DNA of 64,000 nucleotides, from the NCBI RefSeq assembly GCF_000003195.3, contig NC_012878.2:9049945-9113944 (forward strand), written 5' to 3'. The notes under the pieces are model-generated. The model was not told the origin of the DNA and did not search any database. It saw only the letters and a list, made by a program, of their open reading frames with translations. This DNA comes from Sorghum bicolor. Lineage: Eukaryota; Streptophyta; Magnoliopsida; Poales; Poaceae. Below are positions 22,323 through 34,375 of this stretch, piece after piece (the stretch's first letter is position 1; each line of letters begins with the position of its first letter). A program made the translations under genes and the position numbers.

Positions 22323-23830
22323 GTTATCGAGTGCCACTAAGTGACATGATTCTTGCATATGCATTAGGGACCTAGTGTGCTAACATCTAATCCTTTGAAA
22401 AATGTTTATGAAAATGCTAACACATTTGAAAATGATGTGTACACTCGGTGGTGTTAGCATATTTGTAAAGGAGAAGAAGTTTGAGTTGAAATGGAGGTTT
22501 TAGGCATGACCATATGCTACAACAACGACCGAATGCTAATGCAACATCAACTGGACGCTAGTGCAACAACAACCGGATGCTAATGCAACTTGTGACCAGA
22601 TGCGCGTGTGATACTGTAGGCAACACACGTGGTGGTATGACCTGATGTTGGGTAAGTCAGGTCATTGGTGGTTGGACACATTCGATCGCTAAATTACCTC
22701 TATAGAACCTCTCTGTATAGTGACCGAACACTACAATGTGCGTCTGACGCTAACACAACCTACGTTCAGTGCTATTGCAACATTGACTGGATGCTACTGC
22801 AACGTGCGACCTGCACATCTGGTCAGTGCATAGAACTTAAAGTGAAGGAGTATAACGGCTCTATTCATTTGGAGGCTCTATTAATAGAGCTTGGCCGACT
22901 TGAGCTCACTTATCTTAGCACTTTGATATTTTTGATATCCTTGTGAGCCCAAGCAAACATCTGTCACTCATCTTCATCATTGATGAATCATCATAGTGAG
23001 ATTGAGAGTAATTCCAAGTGTATTTACTTGAGTCATTGCATCTAGTAGCACTTAGTGATCATTTGAGTTGTGGAGTTCTTGTTACTCTTGATGGTTGCCG
23101 CCACCTATATGGCTTGGAGCAGCGGTGGAGGTATGACACATGTTGATGATTATTCGTGTCTGGCTTCGGTGATCTTATGAGAGGTTTTGGACCTTTCTTG
23201 GCGAAGCACCGTAAGGTAGCTTTTGTAAATTGCTTGTGTCATTAAGCTACCTCACTTGTAGATAGGTTTTTGTGGTGTCTTACGTGAGGACAAGGTTCGT
23301 GCTACACCTCTTAGTCGCCAAATCATCAAGTGTTGGTTGACACAATGGGGACTAGCATGCTAGCAAGCACATGAACATCAGAAGAAAAATCATGTGTCTC
23401 TATTATGATTGTTCATTGAATTTCTCCTGGTGATTGGTCTTCATATTAATATGATTGGTTCATTCCTCGATGCGGTGATATAAAAATCATAATCTTCTGA
23501 TTTACTTTCCCACAAACTAGTTGTAATAAGCTCTTTAGTGCAACTAGTTTTGGGAGCTTGTCTTGCTTGTGCTAGTTTAGTTTTCCACTTAGTTGAGCTC
23601 TTTAGTGTAGCTAGTTGTGAGAGCTCTTAGCAACTTAGCAATTGCTTGCTCTAAAGATTATAGCAATTAGAGTTGTTTGGATAGGTGTCTTGTAACCCTT
23701 ATAGAGCTAGAGCAAAATTGCATTATGCTATTTATTGTACTAATCCCTTGCTCTAATACTTTGTAGAATTTTTTAAAATTGGCTATTCACCTCTCTTTAG
23801 TCATATTAGGACCTTTCCATTTCTTGACAA
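22323..23830 (+). repeat. right part of the older, interrupted Sirevirus-like LTR
   Basis: Continues the LTR cut at 10158: the duplicated GTTAT is followed by CGAGTGCCACTAAGTGACATG. The segment CCTTTGAAAAATGTTTATG at 22390-22410 recurs in the LTR at 39260-40640 (near 39646-39666), so the two are related. Repeated GATGCTAATGCAAC-type units occur at 22525-22610. It ends in the LTR-end style TTCACCTCTCTTTAG...GGACCTTTCC. No coding frame is recognised. Confidence 0.6.
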
Positions 23831-23839
23831 CATGGATAT

Positions 23840-24195
23840 AGGCAAGTCTTGATAGCAAGTTGAACCACGGGATAAATCGTGTATACCCTCTCTCTCTCTC
23901 TTATGTTTTAATTGCATTATTTATGTTCCGCTCGATCTACTTGGTTGCGCATGTTTGTGAGTATAGGTATTTTGTAGACTTGCCACTAGACATCTCTAAC
24001 CACTCTACATGTTTAGTTTGAGTTTATCTCATAGGCGTAGCTGTTGTTGAACTTTCTGCGCTAAGTAGTAGTGCTGCTCGCTAAACGGCAGTGCTAATCT
24101 CTAAGCGGCACTGTTGCACAGATTTCTAACATCAAGTTTGAGTTTTGTTTGAAACAGTCCTATTCACTTCTCTCTAGACGATATTAAGGTCCTTT
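23840..24195 (+). repeat. second Sirevirus-like LTR end fragment
   Basis: Ends with CCTATTCACTTCTCTCTAG and GGTCCTTTCA, the same style as the end of the neighbouring LTR. It contains worn versions of the palindrome half-sites (ACGGCAGTGC at about 24082, GCGGCACTGTTGC at 24105-24117). Boundaries are approximate. Confidence 0.4.
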
Positions 24196-24401
24196 CAGGT
24201 TGGAGAAGTATGGCCGCAGACACTGTTTTTCTATGGCTATCTATATTGTTTTGTCTTCCATTTTTATCCAATCTGATCTGGGACAATAATAGTTATCTCA
24301 TTTGATCTAAATAAGTATAGTTAATAAATAGCTAATTGTTATCTAAGCTTTTAGATAATAACTATCTCACTGGTTGAACCAAATCAGACAATAACAAGTT
24401 A

Positions 24402-24641
24402 CTCCTTCTATCCTAAATTATAAGTTATTCTAACGAGAATCAAATTATGTTAAGTTTGACTAAATTCATATAATAAGTAATAATATTTATGATACTAAGT
24501 ATCATTAGGTTCTTCATTAATTATATTTTTATATCTATTTGATATTATAAATCTTTATAATTTTTCTATAATTTTGATCAAATTTAAGATGGTTTGACTC
24601 TCCAAGATCTTGAAATGACTCGTAATTTGAGATAGAATGAG
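24402..24641. mobile_element. Stowaway-like MITE
   Basis: Ends CTCCTTCTATCC... and ...GATAGAATGAG are inverted repeats flanked by TA (24400-24401 and 24642-24643), as in Tc1/mariner Stowaway elements. 240 bp, AT-rich, non-coding. Confidence 0.75.
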
Positions 24642-24712
24642 TAATAGTTATTATGTATTTTTCATTAATTGTGCATCCAAACACCTTTCAGCTAATATGT
24701 AGCTAATAGTTA

Positions 24713-24928
24713 CTTGCTTCGTCCATAATAAATGCACTTCTAAAGTTTATCTTTTCTCCCCAAAAATAAATACTGAGTATATATGAGGCAATGTGACTCT
24801 ATTTATTCTTTTCTACATTCTCTCTTTTAAAAGTGTAATAATTATACCTTTTTAGGGGTATATTTACAGTTTTTTATTAGTACTTCATCAAAATCTTCAA
24901 AGTAGATTTATTTTGGAATAGAAGGAGT
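24713..24928. mobile_element. Stowaway-like MITE
   Basis: Left CTTGCTTCGTCCATAATAAA and right TTTATTTTGGAATAGAAGGAG form imperfect inverted repeats, with TA on both sides. 216 bp, non-coding. Confidence 0.65.
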
Positions 24929-25018
24929 AGATAATATTATTTATGAGCTATTAGTCATCTAACTATTGAGCATATATAGGTCCAACTAGGTCGTGAAAAA
25001 ACTATTAGCGAATAGTGA

Positions 25019-25240
25019 GGCCTTGTTTAGTTCTCACATAAAATTTTTTACCCCTTCCAATTGAATGTTTGACAAATACATGAAACATTAATTAAATATT
25101 TAAAAATAACTAATTTAATAGTTTATAGGACTATATATGTATTTTATGAGACAATCTTTTACATTTAGTTAGTCCATAATTAGGTATAAAAACTTTTTTT
25201 TCACGACCTAAAGAGGGTCTCATAATTAATTAAACAGAAT
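25019..25240. mobile_element. GGCCTTGTTTAG-family MITE, worn
   Basis: Begins GGCCTTGTTTAGTTC. The middle has the family's reverse-orientation words (ATGAAACATTAATTAAAT, AGTTAGTCCATAATTAGG). The right end is poorly preserved. Confidence 0.6.
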
Positions 25241-25254
25241 CTAATTCACGATAA

Positions 25255-25469
25255 GGCTTTGTTTAGATCCAAAAAAGTTTTTAGCTATAGCACTTTTGTT
25301 TACATTGTCTAATCATAAAGTAACTAGACTTAAAAAATTCGTCTCGTGATTTATAAGCAAATTGTGTAATTAGTTTTTATTTATATTTATATTTAATATT
25401 TCATACATGTACCATTAAAATGTGACGTAAAATCTTGAAAAAGTTTTTAATTTTCAGGTAAACAAGGCC
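25255..25469. mobile_element. GGCCTTGTTTAG-family MITE
   Basis: Begins GGCTTTGTTTAGATCC after TAA and ends GTAAACAAGGCC before TAG, with the full family core between. It lies only 75 bp upstream of the zinc-deficiency element of the ZIP gene and so forms the distal edge of that promoter. Confidence 0.8.
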
Positions 25470-25544
25470 TAGATACTGGTGTGGACAAATGCTGCGCAAT
25501 CTGGGCGTGTCGCCTCCGCGTGGGCCCGGTGACACTTCGTCACA

Positions 25545-25554
25545 ATGTCGACAT
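25545..25554. promoter_or_regulatory. zinc-deficiency response element (ZDRE) of the ZIP gene
   Basis: ATGTCGACAT is a perfect match to the palindromic ZDRE consensus RTGTCGACAY. In Arabidopsis, bZIP19 and bZIP23 bind this site to switch on ZIP genes under zinc shortage. It lies about 640 bp upstream of the ZIP start codon. Confidence 0.75.
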
Positions 25555-25580
25555 CGTTTGGCCACACCCCCACGACTCAA

Positions 25581-25586
25581 CACGTG
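25581..25586. promoter_or_regulatory. G-box CACGTG upstream of the ZIP gene
   Basis: A CACGTG core 27 bp after the ZDRE, in a GC-rich promoter region. It is a possible bHLH or bZIP site, but such hexamers also occur by chance. Confidence 0.3.
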
Positions 25587-26180
25587 ACCTCCACCGCTGA
25601 GCCTTACCTGCCACCTCAGTCCCTATCCACAGGGCCCCGCTTACCGCGGTCCCACCGGACCAGTCATACATACCCACGACAAGCGCGTGTGACACACACG
25701 CTCCTCTGTACGTGGGGCCCCGTTAGTTATGACGATACGGCCACGAGGTCCCGCATCCGACGCCAAACGAAAGGGACCCACAACCTCTACACCGTCCGTA
25801 CAACAGATCGACGGCTGAGGTTCCTCTCGTCTCATGGACCCGGCACAGCCATGACTCTCCCAAACCTCCTCGGTCCCACACGTCAGTGACGCCCACGCGT
25901 AGACCACCTGGGGTTTCGATGGTGGGGTGCACTCGCAGTCGCACCACCATGACGACATCCCTTCTCTTCTCCACTCTCCTCTCCTTTCCCTACGACTTCA
26001 ACTTCCTCTCTCTCTCTCAATCTCCTCTCCTCTCCCTGTCCGCTGGCCGTGCCTTGCGTGCGACGGGAAGATTGGGATCCACGGCGTCGGAAAAGTTGTC
26101 CGGCTGAAGAAACCGATTTCCCCAAGGTTTTTTTGTCCGGTCCTATCCCTTGTGCAGGATCGGACTCTCCGTCTCTGGCC

Positions 26181-28081
26181 ATGGCTCTCGGCGGCCTCGT
26201 CGGCCAGTTCTTGGCCAGCAGCAATGGTGCGTAATTCGGTTGCCTTTCGAGCTTTTCTGTTCTTCTTGCGCCGTCTAGCCTAGTGTTGAGATTAACCGGC
26301 AGGGACGCGGTGCGTGCGCGCAGAGCTTATGGTGGCGTCGCTCTCGGCCGTGAGCTGCGCGGACGAGGTGCAGGAGGAGGGTGCGGAGGGGGCGGGGTGC
26401 CGTGACGACGCCGCGGCGCTGCGGCTCAAGGAGGTGGCCATGGCGGCGATCCTGGTGGCCGGGGTGCTCGGCGTCGGCCTTCCGCTCGTGGGCCGGAAGC
26501 GCCGCGCGATGCGCACGGACAGCGCCGCGTTCCTGGCGGCCAAGGCGTTCGCCGCCGGGGTCATCCTGGCCACGGGGTTCGTCCACATGCTCCACGACGC
26601 CGGGACCGCGCTGTCCAGCCCGTGCCTCCCCGCCGTGCCGTGGCGGCGGTTCCCGGTCCCCGGGTTCGTCGCCATGGCCGCCGCGCTCGCCACGCTCGTG
26701 CTCGACTTCCTCGCCACCAGGTTCTACGAGGCCAAGCACCGCGACGAGGCCGCGCGCGTCAAGGCAGCCGCCGCTGCCGCGCTCGTTGCGACGACCTCCT
26801 CTGCGAGCGACGAGGACATCACCGTGCTCACCGTCGACGCTGAGGACGAACGCAAGGCACCGCTGTTGCAAACGCACTGCCATGGACACGGACACGGACA
26901 CAGCCACAGCCATGGGCATGAGCTCGTGCAGGTAGTGGGCAGCGAGGCGGAGGTGTCGGCACATGTCCGCTCCATCGTCGTGTCACAGGTGCTTGTTTCG
27001 TCATCAGTTCACTTGGGATGGGATGCTTTGGTGTTTCATTCGTCGTGCACGCTGTGATGACCATTGCCTTGGTTGCAGATACTGGAGATGGGGATTGTGT
27101 CACACTCTGTGATCATCGGATTGTCACTGGGAGTGTCACGGAGCCCATGCACAATCAGGCCACTTGTCGCAGCGCTTGCATTCCACCAGTTCTTTGAGGG
27201 GTTTGCACTAGGTGGCTGCATTGCTCAGGTGAGAATTTTAGTAAACTGCGGTTCAGAGTTGAGTCATTCTCATCACTTGATCAACAATTACTTTCATGTT
27301 TGCTCCTTTGTCAATTTGATGGTTGGGCAATCGGCTTTAAGAACATGGACCCATCCTTATCGGCCTTTAAGAACATGGGCCCATCCTTGGAATTCAGAAT
27401 TCAAACATTTGACATTAATAATATAACTAAGCATTGTACATTGTTGGAATATATTTTTTTCTCATTTCAATTTATGGTCACCTTTGACTTACCTTCTAGT
27501 ACTTTGTGAATAACCACCAGCCAAAATTTTTAGTACTTTATGAATAGTATTGCGGAGTCATGACAATCTGGTTGGATGTCCATTTACTGATTGGATTGCT
27601 AGCACTGAATGGTCCCAGAAAGAAAAAAATAAATGGACATGTTTATGCATACTACTTATTTTCTTATTTCCCCCTTCAATTCCTTTTTTCTTCACTTCTC
27701 TGACTGTGCTGCTTCGTTTTCTCACTCTAATTAGTAATTATTATTAATCGAGGTGCTACCCCATTTCTCCAACAGGCACAATTCAAGAACCTTTCGGCAA
27801 TTCTAATGGCATCTTTCTTTGCCATCACAACACCGGCAGGAATAGCTGCTGGGGCAGGCTTGACCACATTCTACAATCCCAATAGCCCAAGGGCTCTTGT
27901 GGTTGAGGGCATTCTTGACTCGGTGTCGGCTGGCATCCTCATATACATGTCGCTAGTGGATCTCATCGCAGCAGATTTCTTGGGTGGAAAGATGACAGGA
28001 TCCCTGCGACAGCAAGTGGTGGCATACATCGCATTGTTCCTCGGTGCGCTCTCGATGTCATCACTTGCAATATGGGCTTGA
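26181..28081 (+). CDS. ZIP-family zinc/iron transporter (4 exons)
   Basis: Model: exons 26181-26226, 26324-26988, 27079-27228 and 27776-28081, all with GT/AG borders and matching phases, giving 388 aa. ZIP proteins move Zn2+, Fe2+ or similar metals into the cytosol, usually at the plasma membrane. Hydrophobic segments lie near 53-72, 84-105 and 128-147. A cytosolic loop holds a His-rich metal-binding stretch ([15 protein letters not shown], residues 200-214). The TM4-TM5 metal site has H246 in [12 protein letters not shown] and H273/E277 in HQFFEG. The remaining spans run to the C-terminus at ...SLAIWA, a typical ZIP ending. Length is normal. The first exon ([15 protein letters not shown]) is an inference; translation could instead start at Met 26329. 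There is no clear signal peptide. The ZDRE at 25545 suggests induction by zinc shortage. The exact rice or Arabidopsis counterpart is not assigned. Confidence 0.9.
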
Positions 28082-28541
28082 GACCTGCCCTTGATTATAT
28101 ATCAGAGAAGATGAAGTAGTGTCCATATAAAATTCCTGTGGTATGTGTACAGTTTTACTGGGTATGTAGCATTGTGTTGTATCTCATAGTATGGTAGCTT
28201 TCTTCGGGATCATCATAGGATAACATGCCTTGTTTTTTAAGGGCATGAAAGAAACACCCCTGATGTAGAAGGGGCACATTGTGCCTGCACTACCTCCACA
28301 ATGGCGGTTTCACTGATGAGATGGTGACTATTTCGGTTGGGTTTTATATATACTCGAGTCGAGGGTGAACTATGTGGTTTCTTTAAGCGAGGAGCAAGCA
28401 ATGTTATGTTTGACTGCCGCTGAATGACTGAATGTGCTTCTGGCTTTGTGTCAATTGTGGCTGTGGCTGGCATTTCAATGGTTGGATCCATTGGCCCTAA
28501 TAGTTAGTGGCTAAAATTGGCTCGGTGAGGATCCAAACTGA
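28082..28541 (+). other. 3' UTR and flank of the ZIP gene
   Basis: AT-rich sequence after the stop codon without a frame of interest. The 3' UTR probably ends within the first 150-250 bp, but no clear poly(A) signal can be singled out. Confidence 0.4.
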
Positions 28542-28685
28542 CCTGCTAACTATTAGCAAGTGTTAGTGGCTATCTGCTAACAATTAGCTCATTACTCCCT
28601 CAATATATAAGGTCCTGCTAACTATTAGCAAGTGTATGTGGCTATCTGCTAACAATTAGCTCATTACTCCCTCAATATATAAGGT
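28542..28685. repeat. tandem duplication, 2 x 72 bp
   Basis: Two near-identical 72-bp units (28542-28613 and 28614-28685). Each runs from CCTGCTAACTATTAGCAAG to CTCAATATATAAGGT. The unit includes a small inverted repeat (GCTAAC/GTTAGC-like) and a Stowaway-like CTCCCTCAATATATAAGG end. Confidence 0.9.
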
Positions 28686-29133
28686 GTAACCATTTCTGGT
28701 TCAAGTCATAACAAAATCTATAAAACCATCTCTGGTGCAAAGACCACGAACACATTTAATTCTCCCTCCCAGCACTAATACTACTATATTAATGTGAGGT
28801 GAGGTCAAGTTAGTGGCCTCTCATGTTCATGTAGTAGCACCATCAAAAGGCAATGCCTAGAAACGCCGGACCTGAGCTGAGGACGAAATGTGTTGGTTCA
28901 ACTGTAAAGTCGTATACCTTTCTTTTTTCTGAGTGCACCGTGCTCCTGCTGAAAGTGCTGAAGAACCTTTAGAGTTCATACGGCGAAGAGATGAGTGGCA
29001 ACCACAGGTGGCGGTGCCACTGGCACTGGTAAATGTAGGCAGCAAATGCAAGCCTTTTTTTCCCTTTTTGATTTAGAGTTTTGACTCTCTACGCGTCATT
29101 CTTTGTAGTTTAAGATTTTGTTTTCCATCTAAG

Positions 29134-29428
29134 GGCCTGTTTGGCATGGAACGGCCGGAACATAAAAAAATCGAATGGTTCCGGTCCAGAAACGAACGGG
29201 CCCTAAGTATTCTGCTGTTTCTGAAAAGCCACAGCAAAGACCGGTGCGGCAAATATAGGCACGATATAGCCAAATCACAATCTGCTGCACAGATTGCTGA
29301 AGAATGATGGAAAAGGGTAAGGGCACGTCCGGTTTGTTTGGGATCGAGTCCTAGCTAGAACCGATCCGGCCTGGAAGGCTGCTGTATTTTATACGGCCAA
29401 GCATCACCCTGACCGAACGGGCCCTAAA
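29134..29428. mobile_element. two short MITE-like units (GGGCCTGTTTGG / CGAACGGGCCC)
   Basis: The first unit, about 29134-29206, runs from AAGGGCCTGTTTGG to CGAACGGGCCCTAA. The second, about 29318-29425, starts AAGGGCACGTCCGG and ends CCGAACGGGCCCTAA. Both have short inverted ends and no coding content. The family is unassigned. Confidence 0.45.
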
Positions 29429-29852
29429 GGGAAACCAAGGATAATGGAACAAATTCAAGTATAAGGTTATTAGCATGGACATCAATATATTGCAAGCTTG
29501 TCTACCATTTTCCTTTTCCATTAGCTCTGGAGTTTTTCATTCACACTTTGGGCCACTGATAAATTTTTTATTTCAAGATTTTGTGCAGGTTTTCATTATC
29601 ATAAACTTAATTATAATTATTGCTACCTCTACAAAATATACTGTTTTATGCACTACATGTAGCAAATATGTTAATGTCTATGCAACATAAAATGGGGAAA
29701 AGAACGCTGATAGATATAAATTGGATGTCCTAAAACAAAATGAACAAAATACTAAAGTGAAATGAAAAGGTTACCTGGACTCTATGTTGATGGGGAAATC
29801 AGTGCCTAATTAGAGGATGGTTTGAAAATAATTTGCTCTTAAATGTGTCAAA

Positions 29853-30600
29853 ATGGGAACTTTTCGTGATGTGATTGCAGAATCAACAATATTATTATCT
29901 TCACTAATAAGTGAGAGTGTGTTTAACCATATTGTTGGTTGCACAAATGGTAAGGAGCCATGGGAGATAATAAATGAGGACCATGGAGTCACAAAGGATG
30001 TGCATGAGAAAAGTTGTCATATTCTCATTGAGAAGCTCAGTAGCTTCAAGAATCAAGAGCACAGAAATGCAAATGATATGCTCTTGCACCTAAACAATCT
30101 TGTGAATGGAATCAAAATCTTAGGTGTGAAGCAAAGCCAAGGAAGCCGTACCTCTAGAAGTTGATTCAATCCCTTCACAAGCTGGAGTACAACTTGGACG
30201 AACTCTATCATTCATGAGAAGAACCTTGATGTGATGATGCCAACCAAGCAATCAACAAGATCATCGTTCACTAGCTTCAAATGGGCATCAATAACAACTC
30301 ATCCATCTTCACAAGCAAGCATATGCACATGAACAAGTCAAGGTGGCAAGAATCAGGCTCAAGTGCACCAAAAGGAGGAGAAGGATATCTCAAGAGCAGT
30401 GATGAAGAAAGTCAAAGGCTCCTCAAGTGATCAGTGAAGAACCTATGGAGATTAGGGTACTTACCTTCCTTGAGAAAGGGAAAGTATGGGTTCCCCCTAA
30501 TTTGTCTCACGCTCCGCCAGTGATTATGGGGCTACTCAACATCATCTGAAAGATCAAACGCAAGGAGAAGGAGATCGATGCACATCTTCATGGTGTAAGC
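29853..30600 (+). pseudogene. copia gag fragment (UBN2-type), broken
   Basis: A frame at 29853-30164 has capsid-like motifs (KEPWEII, a KDVHEKS-type helix, FKNQEHRNANDMLLHLNNLVNGI). The order matches the UBN2 gag domain of plant copia elements. The reading frame then fails. The continuing text to about 30600 still reads like gag in other frames, so this is a decayed, LTR-less piece and not a host gene. No pol is present. Confidence 0.65.
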
Positions 30601-30974
30601 AGTAGGTCCCCGTCGCCCTGCATTTCCATTCAATCCCATATGCATCCGATCCCCATGGACCATGGTTCTTGGTTTCCACTAGATCTGGTGCTCATGTCAT
30701 CAGTTTCATCAGTTGTCTGGCATCTGCAATGATTCATGGTGGTTGATGCTATGTTGTGTTTTGCGGATTTTGTCTTAGGGCCTGGGCAACTCTGGGAAGA
30801 TGACCATTGTGCTCAAAATCAATGGGGAGGACACCAGTGTCATTTAGCCCAACCCTCGGGTTCAGCAACAAAGACTGTTAAGTACAACAAGTTTGTTCCC
30901 TCTTCCTTCCACTTCCTAGTTTAGTCCTGTCTGTTTTCGATGCATCTGCATAGTGACATACTGACATATAGTTA

Positions 30975-31340
30975 GAGCAACTCCAACAGTTTTGCAAATT
31001 TTGTTTGGCAAATGTTATTATTTGCCAACTCCCAAAATGATATGGGGAGGGAACAAAAAGGACATCTCCAAGTGTTTGGCAATTTTGACTTGGCAAAAAC
31101 AAAATTCTACTAATTCTGAAGATCAACAAAGAAGCATTAGGTTGTCAGCTTGCTATAAAAGCGCGCGCATGCAGAATGCCAAGCCTATTCTAGGTGTGCA
31201 TAAATGCCAAGAAGGAGGAGAATTTGCCAACTTGCTATAAATGCCAAACCCAATTTCCAAACTGTTGGATAGGAGATTTTAAGAGTTTTGGTAAAAAAAT
31301 AAAAATGTCAAACCTATTTGTAAAACTGTTGGAGTTGCTC
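30975..31340. mobile_element. Tourist-like MITE (GAGCAACTCC family, 366 bp)
   Basis: Terminal inverted repeats GAGCAACTCCAACAGTTTT pair for at least 25 bp with one mismatch. TTA directly flanks both ends (972-974 within the 30 kb block, and 31341-31343). The same ends occur at 54611-54843. Non-coding. Confidence 0.85.
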
Positions 31341-31343
31341 TTA

Positions 31344-34300
31344 CTTGATTTAGATTGTAGTTTTATGTTAGGCTAAATACTGAATGAAACACCATGGTTA
31401 CATATAAAGGCTATACATTTTTTTAAAAAAATATATAAAGGCTATACATTGATTTAGTTGATGCATTATAATGCCATTAGTTGTTTGTTGGAGTTTAGAA
31501 CCTTTAGAAGTTTTCACCTTAGTTGCACTTATTTAGTGGACTATCATGTATTTACGTCGGATGCAGCATGGTAAGAATCAATAACACATTTTCTCGCCCT
31601 GCCTACTGCATTATGGTTAATTTCTTAAGCAGCATATTATAGTGGGACCAATCTGCAAAGATTAAATCATGTGATAAAATTGTCTAATGTTAAGCCCAAA
31701 ATTCAACTATGGTCCAGTGTAACCTCACATGTTCTGCCATCAAATAAACAGACAAACAGTCTAAATTCTTTGGATAGAAATGAAAAATGCACAGGCCCAG
31801 CGATATGATATCTAGTTTATCTTGATTCATACAAAATGGAGACCGGTTGGCATGATGGGGTTTTCCAGTCAAGTGCCATCAGTTGTGTCTTGGAAATTGA
31901 GAACCTACATCACATCCAATGAGATAACCTAATGGACTCGTTTAGGTGTGTGTTCATCTGATAAAATGCAGTGAGAACCCACCCAATGCATTTTTCCATT
32001 GTGCTAATTTGATTGTTGTTAATCTTTAAGTAGAATATTACAGTAGGTAGACCACTGTGTGAAGCAAATTATGTGATAAAAGGTCTTATTAAAGATTTGA
32101 AGACGAAATTCAACTTTCCTTCTTTGTATCCATCATAGAGACATTGACAAATATTTTCATTTTTCAACATTTTACTTCTTTGTTTGTAGAATAGTGAAAT
32201 AAAAATAGCAAGTTTACAGTCTTATTTTTCATGTTCGTTCATGCAAAATGGAGGTTGTTTGGCATTTTGAGGCTTCCTCATCAAGCTACCTAAAAGTTCT
32301 GCATGTGCATTTTCGTCATTTGAAATTTTGAACTACTATAGGTTTTCAGTGCTCAGTGTTGAACTTTAGGAACATTCGGTTCAGCAGAAGCATATGCAAT
32401 TTTCAAGCAATAGAGATTGCAGCCCCTGCCATTTTCTAAATACCAGGCATATAAAATCTAGCAATCATGCTTTTTCCATTGTTACTGCACTGGGTATGAT
32501 TAACTATTTAAATTTATTGATTGTCTCGGACACTCTTTGAACATTGGAAGACAGAAGACAATCAGGTCTTACTAGAGAAATTACTTTGAGCAGATTGTGG
32601 GTTAGTTTGGGTTGTTGATAGTTCAGATATAAGAATGCTTGATGATTGCCATGCTAAACTCCGCAATCTCTTGAAAAAAGAGGTATCTACTACCATACCT
32701 CTAAGCGATGTTTATGAACTAGATGTTTCGTTGTATCTCTATAAAATTGTTGTATGGATGAAGAATGATATTTACGGTTTGGTATATTTGGTTTGAAATG
32801 ATAGAGGTCCTATAATTGAATGATGCTACTGGATTGGTATAGACCGTTTACTTAATGATAGTGGTCTACGAGTACGGGTATCCGATACAATACGTATCGG
32901 ATATGTGGATACACATTTTCTTAAAAGAAAACCTACTAAAATGGTGTATCAGAGTATCCGTATCCGACGAGTATCGGATATGGATATGCCACCCCCCCTT
33001 GGAGTATCCGTGTAACATAGGTGGTCTTTTGGTTAATGAACTGGAAAATGGATATTTTTCTCTTTATGGTATCAAACTCTATGCATTTGAGCGTAGAAAC
33101 TGTACTAAAATATCATTTCAAACATTGAGGGTCAAACTAGTAAGGAAGTAAGGTTTTCGAAGAAACTAGTAAGGAAGTACTTGGCAGTAACAAATACTTT
33201 CTCTTTGCCATTGTAGGCTAAAATTTTACCCATTCAGAAAGTGTTCCAATCGGCAATCCTTATGATATTGATTTTAACAGAGACTAGCTGGAGCTTCGTT
33301 ATTGGTTTTTTCAAATAAACAAGACATACAGGGAGCTATTAAACTTGCTGAAATTGTGAAGATAAGCAAACTACAGTCATACGTATGTATTAGAGACTTA
33401 TATTTATCCTGGTCATTTACTGTCAGTAGAATCATTGATAACTTGTACTGTGCTTTTTTGGTCCTCATGTTTGACAATATTTTACTTACTTTGATGTGGG
33501 AGCAAAAGGATATGCCAAACTGAATGTAGTTTCATCAGTTATGCTCTCGATTATGGATGTTCTGAAGCATCCAATTCAATGTGTACTGCGATAGTTGCAT
33601 CCACTTATTAGTACTTTGTAGATATTCTGCATGTTGCTCTCTCATAAATTAGATTTGGTTTCCAGTGTTTAGTTCTCTTCTGGCACAGAGTCACCCCCAT
33701 CCTTTCCACTGATTAGATAGAAATTGCCATGTAGTCCTCAGACAGAATTGAAACACTAATGTGAAAAGGCAGATTCTGGGTGTAAATTGGTGTAAAAAGA
33801 AGCAGATGTAGTACCAATAATCCATATAGCATAACAGGATGAATACATCTTTGCTCTAATATTGTGCTATTATTGGAGTTATGCCACAGTCAGGACTTAT
33901 TACTTTGCTCAAACATATAGCGTAACAGGAGGGATACATCTTGCTTTTTATCATCAGTAGGGAGTAGGTAAGGTTAGTCCTTACTTGTAAGTTGTAACAA
34001 TTGAGATCAACAAATTTACCATTTGGTTTCATCCAACCTAAGCGACCTCTCCCAAAACTTCAAGTGCCATGGTGACGGCTCTCCGTGCACTATAGTAGAG
34101 CATCTTTTTATTTTTACAGCTTCCTTCTTTGTATGTGGTTAGATTCAGCAAGATTAGTCACCTCTCACGTTGTTGTTTATAGTGATGGGGTTAGGGTGTG
34201 GCGAGCAGCTGCATTCTGTAGTCAGACTTACATTCTTGTTGTGGTAACAGCCTTTGTAAAAACAACTTATTTATGCGTAGCCAAAGGCTAACAAGACCTG

Positions 34301-34372
34301 AAATTTTCAGCATAGCTGATAGCATTTGGTTTATATGTTTATGCTGCGAATGCAGAAAGTGCAGTTTCCCAT
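31344..34372. other. 3-kb intergenic stretch, nothing recognised
   Basis: AT-rich sequence without a supported gene. Short frames (32855-33151, 33302-33523) lack motifs. Around 32860-32995 there is text rich in ATCCG/CGGAT words (GGTATCCGATACAATACG, GAGTATCCGTATCCG), a worn relative of the hAT MITE at 34855-35130. Confidence 0.5.
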
Positions 34373-34375
34373 CTG

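Noticed and set aside
26275..26964. 229-codon minus-strand frame
   Set aside because: Shadow of the GC-rich second ZIP exon; no motif.
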